Part shown: positions 8,577 through 16,868 of the stretch, one piece after another
How positions within the stretch are numbered: the stretch's first letter is position 1
How the letters are laid out: each line of letters begins with the position of its first letter
From: Anaerolineae bacterium
GTDB lineage: Bacteria; Chloroflexota; Anaerolineae; Promineifilales; Promineifilaceae
Direction: 5' to 3'
Assembly (NCBI GenBank): GCA_020848035.1
Contig: JADLAX010000050.1
Coordinates: 1-64,000, forward strand
DNA length: 64,000 nucleotides
Program-made: the position numbers and the translations under genes
The notes under the pieces: generated by a model
Seen by the model: only the letters and a program-made list of their open reading frames with translations
What the model was told of the DNA's origin: nothing
Database searches by the model: none

Positions 8577-8598
8577 CCCGTGCCGCCCCGTGCCGTGC

Positions 8599-8811
8599 CG
8601 TAGGGGCGAGGCAGTCCGCCATCGCCGCCGCCTGCCAGATAACCTCACCCCCGGACTGCCTCGCCCTCATGCAAAACCACCCCCAACATCACCCAAAACA
8701 GATTGTGGTTATTCGTTGGGGTTTGGCTGCGCTGTGCGCATTTTGGGCGAGGCGGCGCGGCGGGCATTGGGCCGTTTGGGGCCAGGCGACCCGCGCCGCC
8801 TCGCCCCTACG
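8599..8811. repeat. Two-hairpin intergenic element with GTAGGGGCGAGGC ends
   Basis: Two perfect inverted repeats in tandem: 8604-8618 with 8652-8666 (15 bp, GGGCGAGGCAGTCCG) and 8745-8760 with 8791-8806 (16 bp, GGGCGAGGCGGCGCGG). The outermost ends, GTAGGGGCGAG (8600-8610) and CTCGCCCCTAC (8800-8810), are also complementary, so the whole 210-bp block is bounded by inverted repeats like a MITE. The two inner arms differ after GGGCGAGGC. No gene inside is convincing. It fills the gap between convergent genes. Confidence 0.75.
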
Positions 8812-8827
8812 GGGCACGGGTCACCGG

Positions 8828-10006
8828 TTACAAAAACGGTGCAACCCGCGCTAACCGCTCGGCCGCCCGCTCCAAATCGGCCAGCGCGGTGGAGATGGCG
8901 AAGCGCAGGTGGCCTTCGCCGCTTTGGCCAAAGGCGATGCCGGGCGTGGCGGCAATTTGGGCCTGTTCCAGCAGCGCGTCAGCCAGCTCCAGGCTGGTTT
9001 TTTGGCTCTGAGGGAAGCGGGGGAAAAGGTAAAACGCGCCCTCAATCGAGCGGCATTCTACGCCGTCGATGCGGTTGAGCGCCTCAACCATAAAATCCCG
9101 CCGCTGCTGGTAGGCGTCGCGCATCATGGCGATGTTGTCCTGCGGCCCCGTCAGCGCGGCGACGCAGGCGTGCATGGTGAACGTGGCGGCGCAGGAGACC
9201 GATTGGCCGTTCTGCCGCGTCGCCAGCCGGATAATCTCCGGCGACCCGACCAGCCAGCCCAGCCGCCAGCCAGTCATGGCGTAGGATTTGGTCAGGCCGT
9301 TGACGGTGAGGGTGCGTTCCGCCATGCCGGGGGCGGCGGCGATTGAGAGGTGGGAACGGCCGTCAAACACCAACTTCTCATAAATCTCATCGGCAATCAC
9401 GTACAGGTCCGCTTCCTGCGCCACTTCGGCGATAGCGTCGCGCTCTTCAACCGTGAGCACGCGCCCGGTGGGGTTGCACGGATTGTTAACCATGATCGCC
9501 TTGGTGCGCGGCGTGAGCTTGGCCCGCAGCCGCTCGGCGGTGATGCGGAAGTTGTCTTCGCTGGGCAGGCTGACCGGCACCGGCGTGCCGCCCGTTAACG
9601 TCACCATCGGCGGGTAGGAAACCCAGTATGGCTCCAAAATCAAAATCTCATCGCCCGGATTGGTGATGGCCGCCAGGGCCAGGTAAAGGCCCCACTTGCC
9701 GCCCGGCGTCACGATAATCTGGTGGCGCGGGTCGTCAATCGGAATGTTGTTTTCGGTGCGCATTTTGTTGGCGATGGCCTCCAGGGTTGGCGGCAGGCCG
9801 ACCATCGGCGCGGGGTAGTGGGTGTGGCCGTTGTGGATGGCAGAAACGGCCGCTGCCACAATATGATCCGGCGTGTCAAAATCGGGATCGCCACCGGCCA
9901 GGGCAATCACGTCCAGCCCGGCGCGCTGCATCGCCTTGGCCTTGTCGTTCACCGCCAGGGTCATCGAGGCGGGGATGCTGGTGAGTTTGTTTGAGAGAGG
10001 TTTCAT
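8828..10006 (-). CDS. Class I/II pyridoxal-phosphate aminotransferase (aspartate aminotransferase-like)
   Basis: 392 residues, family-typical length. Fold type I landmarks: IALAGGDPDFDTP near the N-terminus, NNPCNPTGRVLT (about residue 175), ADEIYEKLVFDG, the Schiff-base Lys in GLTKSYAMTGWRLGW (about 238) and the carboxylate-binding Arg in HLRFAIST (about 372). It closely resembles the I-gamma aspartate/aromatic aminotransferases of bacteria. Transfers amino groups between amino acids and 2-oxoglutarate; exact specificity is uncertain. Followed on the left by the two-hairpin element. Confidence 0.92.
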   Translation of the reverse strand: MKPLSNKLTSIPASMTLAVNDKAKAMQRAGLDVIALAGGDPDFDTPDHIVAAAVSAIHNGHTHYPAPMVGLPPTLEAIANKMRTENNIPIDDPRHQIIVTPGGKWGLYLALAAITNPGDEILILEPYWVSYPPMVTLTGGTPVPVSLPSEDNFRITAERLRAKLTPRTKAIMVNNPCNPTGRVLTVEERDAIAEVAQEADLYVIADEIYEKLVFDGRSHLSIAAAPGMAERTLTVNGLTKSYAMTGWRLGWLVGSPEIIRLATRQNGQSVSCAATFTMHACVAALTGPQDNIAMMRDAYQQRRDFMVEALNRIDGVECRSIEGAFYLFPRFPQSQKTSLELADALLEQAQIAATPGIAFGQSGEGHLRFAISTALADLERAAERLARVAPFL

Positions 10007-10035
10007 TGGGCGTTTTTCTCCAGTCCAGGTTTGTG

Positions 10036-10110
10036 AATGGTAAATTGTAAATGGTTAATGGTAAACTGCGCCAATAACCATTAACCATTTACAATTAACG
10101 ATTAACCATT
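10036..10110. repeat. Inverted repeat, GGTTAATGGTAAA family
   Basis: ATGGTAAATTGTAAATGGTTAATGG on the left mirrors CCATTAACCATTTACAATTAACG on the right with a short spacer. It lies between divergent genes, immediately before the PqqB-like start. A related block is at about 29711-29752. Confidence 0.7.
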
Positions 10111-10113
10111 ATT

Positions 10114-11040
10114 ATGTTAACTTTTAAAGATGATGCAGTAACGGCCGTTATCCTCGGCAACATGCAAGATGCAGGGTTGCCCCACGCGGGCTGTACCTGT
10201 GCCCGGTGTACGGCCGCTTTTGACAATCCGGCGCGGGGGTTGTATGTGGCTTGTCTGGCGATTGTGGATAGGAGAGAAAAGCGGGACACAGAGGGGCACG
10301 GAGGAGGCACGGAGTTACACAGAGAAAGAGCAAAGGTTTATTTGATTGATGCAACGCCGGACATTAAGTTTCAGCTGAATTTGCTGGCGGGGGCGCTGGG
10401 ACCGCACCCGCAGCGGGCCAACCGGCTGCGCCAGCCGGACGGCATCTTTCTGACACACGCCCACATGGGGCACATCGGTGGGCTGCCGCAGCTGAGCAAG
10501 GAGGCGATGTTTGTCAATGGGCTGCCCATCTACGCCACCCCGGCGCTGTGTGATCTGCTTCAGGAAACGCGGCTGTGGTCGCCATTGGTGCAGGAGCTAG
10601 AATTCCGGCCCATGCCCGGCGGCACGGCCGTTAATTTAGGCGATGGGTTGGTGGTAACGGCCGTTCCCGTGCCGCACCGTGATGAGTGGGGCGTGGGCAC
10701 CGTGGCCTTTCACATCCAGGGGCCGCAAAAGTCGCTGCTTTACCTGCCGGATATCGACGCCTGGGAACAATGGCCTGCCGCCGAAGCCACGTTGCGCAGT
10801 GTGGACCTGGCCCTGGTGGATGCCAGCTTCTACAGCGCCGACGAGCTGGGCGGCCGTCCCCCGGTGGCTCATCCGCTAGTCACCGACACGCTGACCCGCT
10901 TTGCCCACCTGGCCGACCGGCTCATGTTGACCCATCTCAACCACACCAACCCGGTTTTAGACAGAGAAAGTGCGGCGGCAACGGCCGTGCGTCAGGCCGG
11001 GTTCCGCGTGGCCCAAATCGGCGACTTGTTCGCTTTATAA
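10114..11040 (+). CDS. PqqB-like metallo-beta-lactamase-fold hydrolase
   Basis: 308 residues. The metal motif is THAHMGHIGGL (about residues 112-122), with Gly where classical enzymes have Asp (HxHxDH), as in the PqqB subgroup. Further ligands are likely PVPHRDEWG (about 186) and TDTLTRF/LMLTHLNHTNP near the end. N-terminal NMQDAGLPHAGCTCARC has a Cys-rich motif found in this subgroup. PqqB takes part in PQQ cofactor synthesis, but no other pqq genes are seen here, so the role is open. Residues about 56-74 are encoded by an inserted copy of the ACACAGAGG repeat, without frame loss. Confidence 0.8.
   Translation: MLTFKDDAVTAVILGNMQDAGLPHAGCTCARCTAAFDNPARGLYVACLAIVDRREKRDTEGHGGGTELHRERAKVYLIDATPDIKFQLNLLAGALGPHPQRANRLRQPDGIFLTHAHMGHIGGLPQLSKEAMFVNGLPIYATPALCDLLQETRLWSPLVQELEFRPMPGGTAVNLGDGLVVTAVPVPHRDEWGVGTVAFHIQGPQKSLLYLPDIDAWEQWPAAEATLRSVDLALVDASFYSADELGGRPPVAHPLVTDTLTRFAHLADRLMLTHLNHTNPVLDRESAAATAVRQAGFRVAQIGDLFAL
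10283..10334. repeat. ACACAGAGG repeat inserted in a coding sequence
   Basis: GGACACAGAGGGGCACGGAG and the following GAGGCACGGAGTTACACAGA match the left half of the intergenic repeat at 6583-6627. Here it encodes residues DTEGHGGGTELHRER of the PqqB-like hydrolase, between the strands AIVD and KVYLIDATPD, a position that would be a surface loop. Confidence 0.75.
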
Positions 11041-11054
11041 ACTGGGTTCGGTTT

Positions 11055-11165
11055 TCCGGAATTCAGGGGTGAACAATCCGTGATGCGTGAAACGTGAATC
11101 GTGAGCCGAGAGGCATCACGTTTCACGCATCACGTTTCACGCATCACGTTTCACGCCAAACCCAC
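11055..11165. repeat. Inverted repeat, CGTGAAACGTGA family
   Basis: GTGATGCGTGAAACGTGAA on the left mirrors repeated CATCACGTTTCACG words on the right. The flanks (GGAATTCAGGG at about 11058) are also shared with the copy at 22052-22150, so the family unit is about 100 bp. Another copy is at 15204-15273. The rest of the gap up to 11305 shows nothing recognisable. Confidence 0.75.
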
Positions 11166-11305
11166 GTCCCACTGCCTTTTGACTCTTGTCACCAAGAGCG
11201 GCGTCATTGCTCACCTCTACCGCGTTGGGAATGTAATTCTGCTGCCGCCCGCGTATAATACCCAGGGTGCCGTCCTTGTTGTGCCGACGGCCGTTGGAGT
11301 AAGTT

Positions 11306-12151
11306 ATGATTGAAGAAAAGACTATCTGGGCCGAGGTGTGGCCTGTCGTCGAACAGCTGATCGAGACGACGTTGGCGGAAGACGCGGCCACCATGCGCAC
11401 CCTGCTCACCCCAGGCGGCCAGGCCGCCGCCATGCTAGACCTGTTCGACGTCTACGTCTACGACATCCTGCTGAAGACGGTGCTGGGCCGCGAGCAGTTG
11501 GGCGTGTCGCGGGCGGTGGAGACGGAAAACTGCCGTTTCATCCACATCGAATACGCCTGGCCCGAACCTGGTTCCAACCAAAACAGCTTCACCGCCAACG
11601 ACGTGGTCACCGTATCGCTCACCCAGCTTGAGGGGCGCTGGCTCATCGACAGCATCAACCCGTCCACCATTGACCTGCCGCTCACCGGCGCGCGGGCGCG
11701 CGGCCTCATCGCCACCGGGCAGTCGCTCAGCGACGATGGCAAAGTGCCGGGCGAATCGTGGATTTTGCCGTTTGCCCTGTACGGCGGCCTGCTCAAAATG
11801 AAGCTGCGCCCCGAAGCGCTGGCCGATCCCGTGGAGGAACAGCTTATCCCCGGCATGCAGGAACGAACCTACGGCGCGATGGCTCTGGTAAACGGCCGTG
11901 CCCTCTGGCGCAACTTCAAAACCAGCAGCAAACCCAAACTGGACAAACCCGCCGCCTGGGCCGCCGCCGTCGAATTTATTATGAGCGAGCTGGAGCTGCG
12001 CAATCTCACCCAGGCCGCCGTCGCCAAAAATCACCAAATCCCACTTTCGATCATGGTGCCGCGCATGAAGCAGATCAAACAGGTGCTGAACATCCAGAAA
12101 AACGATGAACGGTACGCCGATCTGCAAAGCACGCAAATTATTTATGAGTAA
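11306..12151 (+). CDS. Uncharacterised protein with possible helix-turn-helix C-terminus
   Basis: 281 residues, GGAG ribosome site. Not confidently recognised. The first half (residues 1-120) is an acidic alpha/beta region ending VVTVSLTQLEGRWLIDSINP, which resembles the end of an NTF2-like domain. The last 70 residues contain WAAAVEFIMSELELRNLTQAAVAKN followed by IPLSIMVPRMKQI, similar to the helix-turn-helix seen in other proteins with WAAA-type motifs. A DNA-binding role is an inference only. It precedes pgk with a repeat between. Confidence 0.6.
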   Translation: MIEEKTIWAEVWPVVEQLIETTLAEDAATMRTLLTPGGQAAAMLDLFDVYVYDILLKTVLGREQLGVSRAVETENCRFIHIEYAWPEPGSNQNSFTANDVVTVSLTQLEGRWLIDSINPSTIDLPLTGARARGLIATGQSLSDDGKVPGESWILPFALYGGLLKMKLRPEALADPVEEQLIPGMQERTYGAMALVNGRALWRNFKTSSKPKLDKPAAWAAAVEFIMSELELRNLTQAAVAKNHQIPLSIMVPRMKQIKQVLNIQKNDERYADLQSTQIIYE

Positions 12152-12157
12152 TAAAGC

Positions 12158-12227
12158 TAACCACAGATTGCGCAAATTAACACAGATTTAATCCGCGTTA
12201 ATCCGCGCAATCCGCGGCCTATTTTCA
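12158..12227. repeat. CGCGGATTAA/ACAGATTTAAT repeat
   Basis: CCACAGATTGCGCAAATTAA, ACAGATTTAATCCGCG and TTAATCCGCGCAATCCGCGG lie in the gap before pgk, which has its own ribosome site AGGAG afterwards. Same word family as 54034-54090 and 36825-36893. Confidence 0.6.
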
Positions 12228-12238
12228 CAGGAGTAAAA

Positions 12239-13453
12239 ATGAATAAAAAAACTGTTCGAGATATTGATCTGCAAGGCAAAAAAGTGCTGGTCCGGGTGGA
12301 CTTTAACGTGCCGCTGAGCAGCAAAGACCCCAATGCTAAGATTACCGTCACCGACGACACGCGCATCCAGGCCGCTCTGCCCACGCTCAACTACCTGCTA
12401 GACAATGGCGCGGCGCTCATTTTGTGCTCGCATCTGGGACGGCCGTCTACCGCCGCCGACACCCAGTACAGCATGGCCCCCGTCGCTGCCCACCTGGAGC
12501 AGGTGATGGGCCGCTCCGTGCAAATGGCCGACAGCGTCGTCGGCGAGAACGTTACGGCGGCAGCTGCTGGGCTCCAGCCGGGCGCCATCCTGGTGCTGGA
12601 AAACACGCGCTTCCACCCCGGCGAAAAGAAAAACGACCCCGATCTCTCGGCCCAACTGGCCGCGTTGGCCGACGTCTACGTGGACGATGCCTTTGGTTCG
12701 GCCCATCGCGCCCATTCCAGCACCGAGGGCGTGGCTCAGGCGATTCGGGCCAAGGGTGGCCCGGCCGTGGCGGGCTTTTTGATGGAAAAAGAGCTGAGTG
12801 CGTTGGGAACGGCCGTATCCAATCCCCCCCATCCCTACGTCGCCATCATGGGCGGCGCCAAAATCTCGGACAAGATCAAGCTCATCGAAAACCTGCTCAA
12901 CACCGCCGACAAAATCCTCATCGGCGGCGGCATGGCCAACACCTTCATCCGGGCGCAAGGGCACGAAACCGGCACCTCCCTGGTAGAAGAAGACGCCCTG
13001 GCCGAAGCCAAACGCCTGCTCGGCATGGCGGGCGATCGCCTGGTCCTGCCGGTTGACTTCGTCGTGGCCGACAAGTTCGACGCCAATGCCGAGGCCGAAA
13101 CGGTAGACGCCCACAGCATCCCGTCGGGCAAAATGGCGCTGGACATCGGGCCAAAATCGCTGGACGCCTTTAAGCAAGCCCTGCAAGGAGCCAAGATGGT
13201 GATCTGGAATGGACCGATGGGTGTGTTTGAGTTCCCCCGCTTTGCCCAGGCCACCAATCAGCTGGCCGAACTGCTGGCCGAGCAGGTGGAATCAGGCACC
13301 GAGGTCATCATTGGGGGCGGGGATTCAGCAGCGGCCGTTACCAAAGCCGGTCTGGCCGACAAAATGAGCCACATTAGCACCGGCGGCGGCGCCAGCCTGG
13401 AGCTGCTGGAAGGCAAGACGCTGCCCGGCATTGCTGCCCTGGACGAAAAATAA
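12239..13453 (+). CDS. pgk: Phosphoglycerate kinase
   Basis: 404 residues, normal length for the enzyme that moves phosphate from 1,3-bisphosphoglycerate to ADP in glycolysis. Conserved blocks: KVLVRVDFNVPL (about residues 16-27), SHLGRPS (about 64-70), GGAKISDK (about 205-212), NGPMGVFEF (about 325-333) and the nucleotide-loop GGGDSAAAV (about 360-368). Cytoplasmic. Start ATG after CACAGGAG. It stands alone, without gap or tpi next to it, and is followed by an inverted repeat that may terminate it. Confidence 0.97.
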   Translation: MNKKTVRDIDLQGKKVLVRVDFNVPLSSKDPNAKITVTDDTRIQAALPTLNYLLDNGAALILCSHLGRPSTAADTQYSMAPVAAHLEQVMGRSVQMADSVVGENVTAAAAGLQPGAILVLENTRFHPGEKKNDPDLSAQLAALADVYVDDAFGSAHRAHSSTEGVAQAIRAKGGPAVAGFLMEKELSALGTAVSNPPHPYVAIMGGAKISDKIKLIENLLNTADKILIGGGMANTFIRAQGHETGTSLVEEDALAEAKRLLGMAGDRLVLPVDFVVADKFDANAEAETVDAHSIPSGKMALDIGPKSLDAFKQALQGAKMVIWNGPMGVFEFPRFAQATNQLAELLAEQVESGTEVIIGGGDSAAAVTKAGLADKMSHISTGGGASLELLEGKTLPGIAALDEK

Positions 13454-13456
13454 GGA

Positions 13457-13518
13457 GGAGAGATTGGAGATTGGAAATTAACTGTTTTTTCAATCTCCAA
13501 TCTTTAATCTCCACTCTC
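13457..13518. repeat. GAGATTGG inverted repeat, possible terminator
   Basis: GGAGATTGGAAATTAACTG with CAATCTCCAATCTTTAATCTCC forms a hairpin containing TTTTTT (13483-13488) in its loop, between convergent genes. The right arm supplies the stop and last codons (ESGD) of the minus-strand gene. Family of 7410-7461. Confidence 0.65.
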
Positions 13519-13926
13519 CTGTTCTTCTTTGGGGGTAAAGCGCTCGGCTAACTTCGCCAGCTGGGCGCTGAGCCAGCGCAGCCCTTTGGCGGTGCCTTGT
13601 TTGGCCTCATACTGCCAATCGGTTTCGCGGATTTTGGTCTTAAGCGCTTCGGCCTGCTGCTTAGCCGACTCTTCGGCCGCTTTCACCACCCGATCGTGCA
13701 CTACTTGCTGACCTTTGGCGGCCACGGCCCCGGCGCCACGTTTTATTCCTCGCGTTGCCTTCTTGCGTAAATCGCTGTCCCACACCTGCTTGGCCGCACT
13801 GGTGGCCTGGTTTTTGACGGCATCTGCGCCTGTGCGCAGAACCGTGGGCTCTGCTTTTTCAGGCACAAAGGGTTTTTCTTCTTCTACAGGAATCTCAATT
13901 TTGAGATAGTTTGGTTCATCACTCAT
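13504..13926 (-). CDS. Small charged alanine/lysine-rich protein
   Basis: 140 residues, not recognised. Acidic N-terminus (YLKIEIPVEEEKPFVPEK) followed by a long amphipathic Ala/Lys/Gln-rich helix (residues 35-130), probably coiled. No signal peptide or membrane segment. The composition resembles stress or nucleoid-associated helical proteins, but nothing specific can be assigned. Its C-terminal codons lie in the inverted repeat shared with the end of pgk. Confidence 0.6.
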   Translation of the reverse strand: MSDEPNYLKIEIPVEEEKPFVPEKAEPTVLRTGADAVKNQATSAAKQVWDSDLRKKATRGIKRGAGAVAAKGQQVVHDRVVKAAEESAKQQAEALKTKIRETDWQYEAKQGTAKGLRWLSAQLAKLAERFTPKEEQESGD

Positions 13927-13989
13927 GCGTTTTGCCTCTCTTCACACAGCGTAGACTGGACCGTCCAGCCTTATGGCTGCCTGTACGTG

Positions 13990-14066
13990 ACAAAGCATTC
14001 ATCGTTGCAAGATCGTCTGGTGCTAAAGCACCAGGCTAGTTGAGGAAGCCCCATGAATGGGGCTGT
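13990..14066. repeat. Pair of small hairpins (TGGTGCTAAAGCACCA; AGCCCCATGAATGGGGCT)
   Basis: Two compact palindromic hairpins, CTGGTGCTAAAGCACCAG (about 14018-14035) and AGCCCCATGAATGGGGCT (about 14046-14063), are joined by GCTAGTTGAGGA. The second has a related shape to CCTGGGGATGAATCCCCAGG inside the RarA fusion gene at about 39016. The gap (13927-14106) holds nothing else. Confidence 0.55.
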
Positions 14067-14106
14067 TTGGCTTACCTCACCACAACCACTCCAAATGCAC
14101 CACCGT

Positions 14107-15174
14107 TTACAAATCGGCAAAACGTTCGGCGTGATGGCACGCCGCCAGGTGAGGCTTGCCCGATTGGCCCAGGTCACGCAGGGCGGGGATTTCGTCGCGG
14201 CATACGTCGCTGGCGTAGGGACATTGGGTGCGGAAGCGGCAGCCGCTGGGCGGATTGGCCGGATCGGGCGCGGGGCCGGTCAGCTGCATCGGCTGGAGGC
14301 GATCATGGCCGCCATAAACCGCACTGGCCGACTGGCCGAGGATAAACTGGGTGTAAGGGTGCAACGGCCGTTCATACACCTGCTCCGTCTTGGCCAATTC
14401 CACAATTTCCCCCAGGTACAGCACGCCCACCCGGTCGCTAATCGCCCGCACGTGTGTCAGGTCGCTCACCAGCAGCAGCAGCGTCAGGCCCAGCCTTTGT
14501 TTCAGCTCAGCCAGCAGGGAGATGATTTGGGGACGTACGGCCGTATCCAGCGCCACCAGCGGATCATCCACCACCAGCAGGCGCGGCCCGGTTGCCAGCG
14601 CCCGAGCGATGTTGAGCCGCTGCCGCTGGCCGCCGCTAAATTCGTGGGGGTAGCGCCCGGCAAAATACGGGTTCAGCCCCACCAGCTGGAGCAGTTCAGC
14701 GATGCGAGCTTTTTGGGAACGGCCGTCGGCCAATTTGTGAATTTGCAGCGGTTCGGCCAGGATTTCCGAGACCATCATCTTGGGGTTCAGCGCGGCATAG
14801 GGATCTTGCAAAATCAGCTGCAGCTGCTGCCGCGCCTGCCGCAGCGACGCCCGGCCCATTTGCGCCAGCACCTCGCCATCAAACAGCACCTGGCCGGATG
14901 TAGGGGCCACCAGCTGCATGATGAGGCGCGCCAGCATCGTTTTGCCCACGCCGTGGCCGCCCACCAGCGTCACCGTTTCGCCGGGGCGCACGGCCAGGTT
15001 CAGCCGATCCAGCGTCTTAATCGCCCCCACCTGGCGCTGAAAAACGCCGCCGCGGATGGGAAAGTGTTTGCTCAACTGGCGCAGTTCCAGCAGCGGCGTT
15101 GCCGACGATTCTTTGCTGTTCGGAATTTCGTACGGATAGCGGGATAAGCCCATGATGTGCTCTAAAAAATGCAT
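14107..15174 (-). CDS. Orphan Opp/Dpp-type ABC ATPase with altered catalytic residues
   Basis: 355 residues, OppF-like length. Walker A is GGHGVGKT (about residues 71-78), Q-loop LILQDPYAALNP, signature FSGGQRQRLNIARAL. The Walker B line reads LLVVDDPLVALD, so the catalytic Glu is Asp, and the switch region reads LLLVSDLTHV where the family has SHDL, so the His is Ser. The C-terminal oligopeptide-transporter segment with CRFRTQCPY is kept. These changes predict weak or no ATP hydrolysis. No permease, binding protein or partner ATPase gene is nearby. It may be a degenerate half of an OppDF pair or have a non-transport role. Confidence 0.82.
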   Translation of the reverse strand: MHFLEHIMGLSRYPYEIPNSKESSATPLLELRQLSKHFPIRGGVFQRQVGAIKTLDRLNLAVRPGETVTLVGGHGVGKTMLARLIMQLVAPTSGQVLFDGEVLAQMGRASLRQARQQLQLILQDPYAALNPKMMVSEILAEPLQIHKLADGRSQKARIAELLQLVGLNPYFAGRYPHEFSGGQRQRLNIARALATGPRLLVVDDPLVALDTAVRPQIISLLAELKQRLGLTLLLLVSDLTHVRAISDRVGVLYLGEIVELAKTEQVYERPLHPYTQFILGQSASAVYGGHDRLQPMQLTGPAPDPANPPSGCRFRTQCPYASDVCRDEIPALRDLGQSGKPHLAACHHAERFADL

Positions 15175-15203
15175 GATCGGGCTCTGTGGGATTGGCGGAA
15201 GTG

Positions 15204-15273
15204 GATATGAAACGTGAAACGTGATGCGTGATATCTTCTCCCCTAATCACGTTTCACTTTTCACGTTTCACGG
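15204..15273. repeat. CGTGAAACGTGA family inverted repeat
   Basis: GATATGAAACGTGAAACGTG with GCGTGAT mirrors ATCACGTTTCACTTTTCACG and the following TTTCACGG, with a pyrimidine-rich spacer. Located between two minus-strand genes. Same family as 11055-11165 and 22052-22150. Confidence 0.7.
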
Positions 15274-15367
15274 CTGATTAATCCGCTGAAGAGCCCCGTT
15301 TTTTTAGCCGATTGTACCGGAAAGGCAGGCATGGGCACAGCGGGACGGCCGTTTCCTACACCACAAT

Positions 15368-16567
15368 TTATTTTTGCGGCAGGCAGAGGGTGAAGGTGCT
15401 GCCCTGGCCAGGGGTGCTTTGCAGGTCGATACGGCCGTTGTGCCGCTCCACCACAAACTTGGCGATGGTTAACCCAATCCCCAAACCAGGGTACAACGTC
15501 TGAGCCCCTTCTTCTTTTTCCAGGCGGAAAAACGGCTCAAACAGGCGCGGCTGGTCGGCCAGAGCAATGCCAATCCCCTTGTCCGCGACCGAAATGGCCA
15601 CGGCTTCGTTTTCCCCTTTGGTCACGCGGATCGCCACCGGGGCATGGGTGGGCGAATACTTAAAGGCGTTCTCAATCAGCGCCCGCAGCGCCAGCGTCAG
15701 GCCGCGCTTGTCGGCGCAAATGGTGGCCAGCTCAGGGTCGATGTCAATCGTCACCGGCGTGCCGTGGTCGTTGATGACGCTGCGCGCCGCGTTCAGCGCC
15801 TCGATCAGCACATCAGCCACGGCCAGGTATTCAAACGACGGCTGCTTGGGGTGCATCTCGTACAGAATGAGCAGATCGTTGGTGTGCCCCACCATCTTGT
15901 TCACATTGCGCGTAATCGAATCCAGCGCCATTTGCAGCGACTCCCCCTTCATCGCCCCGCCGTTGATCAGGCTCAGGTACCCTTTGATGGAGGTCAGCGG
16001 CGTGCGCAGTTCATGGGAGAGGGTGGCAATAAACTGGGTGCGCAATTGCTCCTGGGCTTCTAATTCGGCGTACGTTTTGCGCAGGGTGGCGTTTTTCACG
16101 TTCAGCTCATTGATCACCGCCCGGTCGGTGCGCCGGATGTGGCCGATGATCTGGCGCAGCAGGGTGCGCAGCAGGCTGGGATTGGTCTGGGCAATCGCCA
16201 TAAAATTTTCTTCTTCGATGGAGAGCAGGCGGCAGGCCGAGCGGGTGCGGATGGTGGCCATGCGCGTCGTCTCGCCCAAAAAGGCCATCTCGCCAAAATA
16301 AGCCCCCGGTCCAATGGTGTCCACCAGGATTTCCTGGTTGTCGTTGGTGTGCACAATGATGTCTACCTCACCCCGCGCCAAAATGAAGAGGGTGGTGCCC
16401 TCTTCACCTTCCTGGAAAATGTCGGTCCAGGCGGGATATTCCACGTAAACGGCCGCCTGGCTCAACGATTCAATATTGTTGCGGCTGAGATCGGGGAAGG
16501 CGGTTTGCATCAGCGCCACCGTGGCTTCGTTGGCTCGATCTGTTTTTACAACTGCTGGTGTCATCAT
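15368..16567 (-). CDS. Cyclic-nucleotide-binding sensor histidine kinase
   Basis: 399 residues, soluble. The N-terminal cNMP-binding domain (about 20-140) has the beta-roll glycine GEEGTTLFILARGEV and the phosphate-binding cassette FGEMAFLGETTRMATIR. It is followed by a HisKA domain with the phospho-acceptor His in ATLSHELRTPL (about 184-194) and a HATPase domain with N-box ENAFKYSP, G1 DKGIGIA and G2 GLGIGLTIA. It likely autophosphorylates in response to cAMP-like ligand or redox/gas binding of the CRP-like domain. No response regulator is adjacent. The class III cyclase at 2970-4727 is a possible upstream source of ligand. Confidence 0.9.
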   Translation of the reverse strand: MMTPAVVKTDRANEATVALMQTAFPDLSRNNIESLSQAAVYVEYPAWTDIFQEGEEGTTLFILARGEVDIIVHTNDNQEILVDTIGPGAYFGEMAFLGETTRMATIRTRSACRLLSIEEENFMAIAQTNPSLLRTLLRQIIGHIRRTDRAVINELNVKNATLRKTYAELEAQEQLRTQFIATLSHELRTPLTSIKGYLSLINGGAMKGESLQMALDSITRNVNKMVGHTNDLLILYEMHPKQPSFEYLAVADVLIEALNAARSVINDHGTPVTIDIDPELATICADKRGLTLALRALIENAFKYSPTHAPVAIRVTKGENEAVAISVADKGIGIALADQPRLFEPFFRLEKEEGAQTLYPGLGIGLTIAKFVVERHNGRIDLQSTPGQGSTFTLCLPQK

Positions 16568-16770
16568 GTTTCACTCTGGGTGCCCATTGTGGCGAGTTTT
16601 TACCGTCAATTTGCCCTGCGTTGGCAGCATTCTAACATGACTCGAAGGGTGGTCTCAGCTATTTTTTACGGGGTCTTCACTGGAAACGGCCGTTTTTCAC
16701 GGGACATTCCTCCTACCAATTTTCACGCGGCCTGCATGGTCTGACCTCTGGCAAAACTTATACTAAGCAT

Positions 16771-16804
16771 AAAAAACCACCGCCGACCATGACCAGCGGT
16801 GATT
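16771..16804 (-). terminator. Possible terminator-like hairpin
   Basis: CACCGC (16778-16783) pairs with GCGGTG (16796-16801), preceded on the plus strand by AAAAAA, so on the minus strand a hairpin is followed by TTTTTT. It would stop antisense transcripts from the kinase gene. No minus-strand gene ends here, so the role is unclear. The rest of 16568-16770 holds one ACGGCCGT site and no recognisable promoter. Confidence 0.35.
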
Positions 16805-16868
16805 GATTTCACCCAATTTTCTGCAGATAATGCGCTCGTGAGCCACACCGGCTTGCTTAGTAACGTTT

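Noticed and set aside
8590..9078. 162-codon frame in the two-hairpin element
   Set aside because: Arg/Pro-rich translation of GC repeats with no start signal.
12398..13186. Long minus-strand frame in pgk
   Set aside because: pgk on the plus strand is unmistakable; the other frame has no family features.
14053..15147. 364-codon plus-strand frame over the ABC ATPase
   Set aside because: Glutamine/histidine-rich shadow of the minus-strand ATPase gene.
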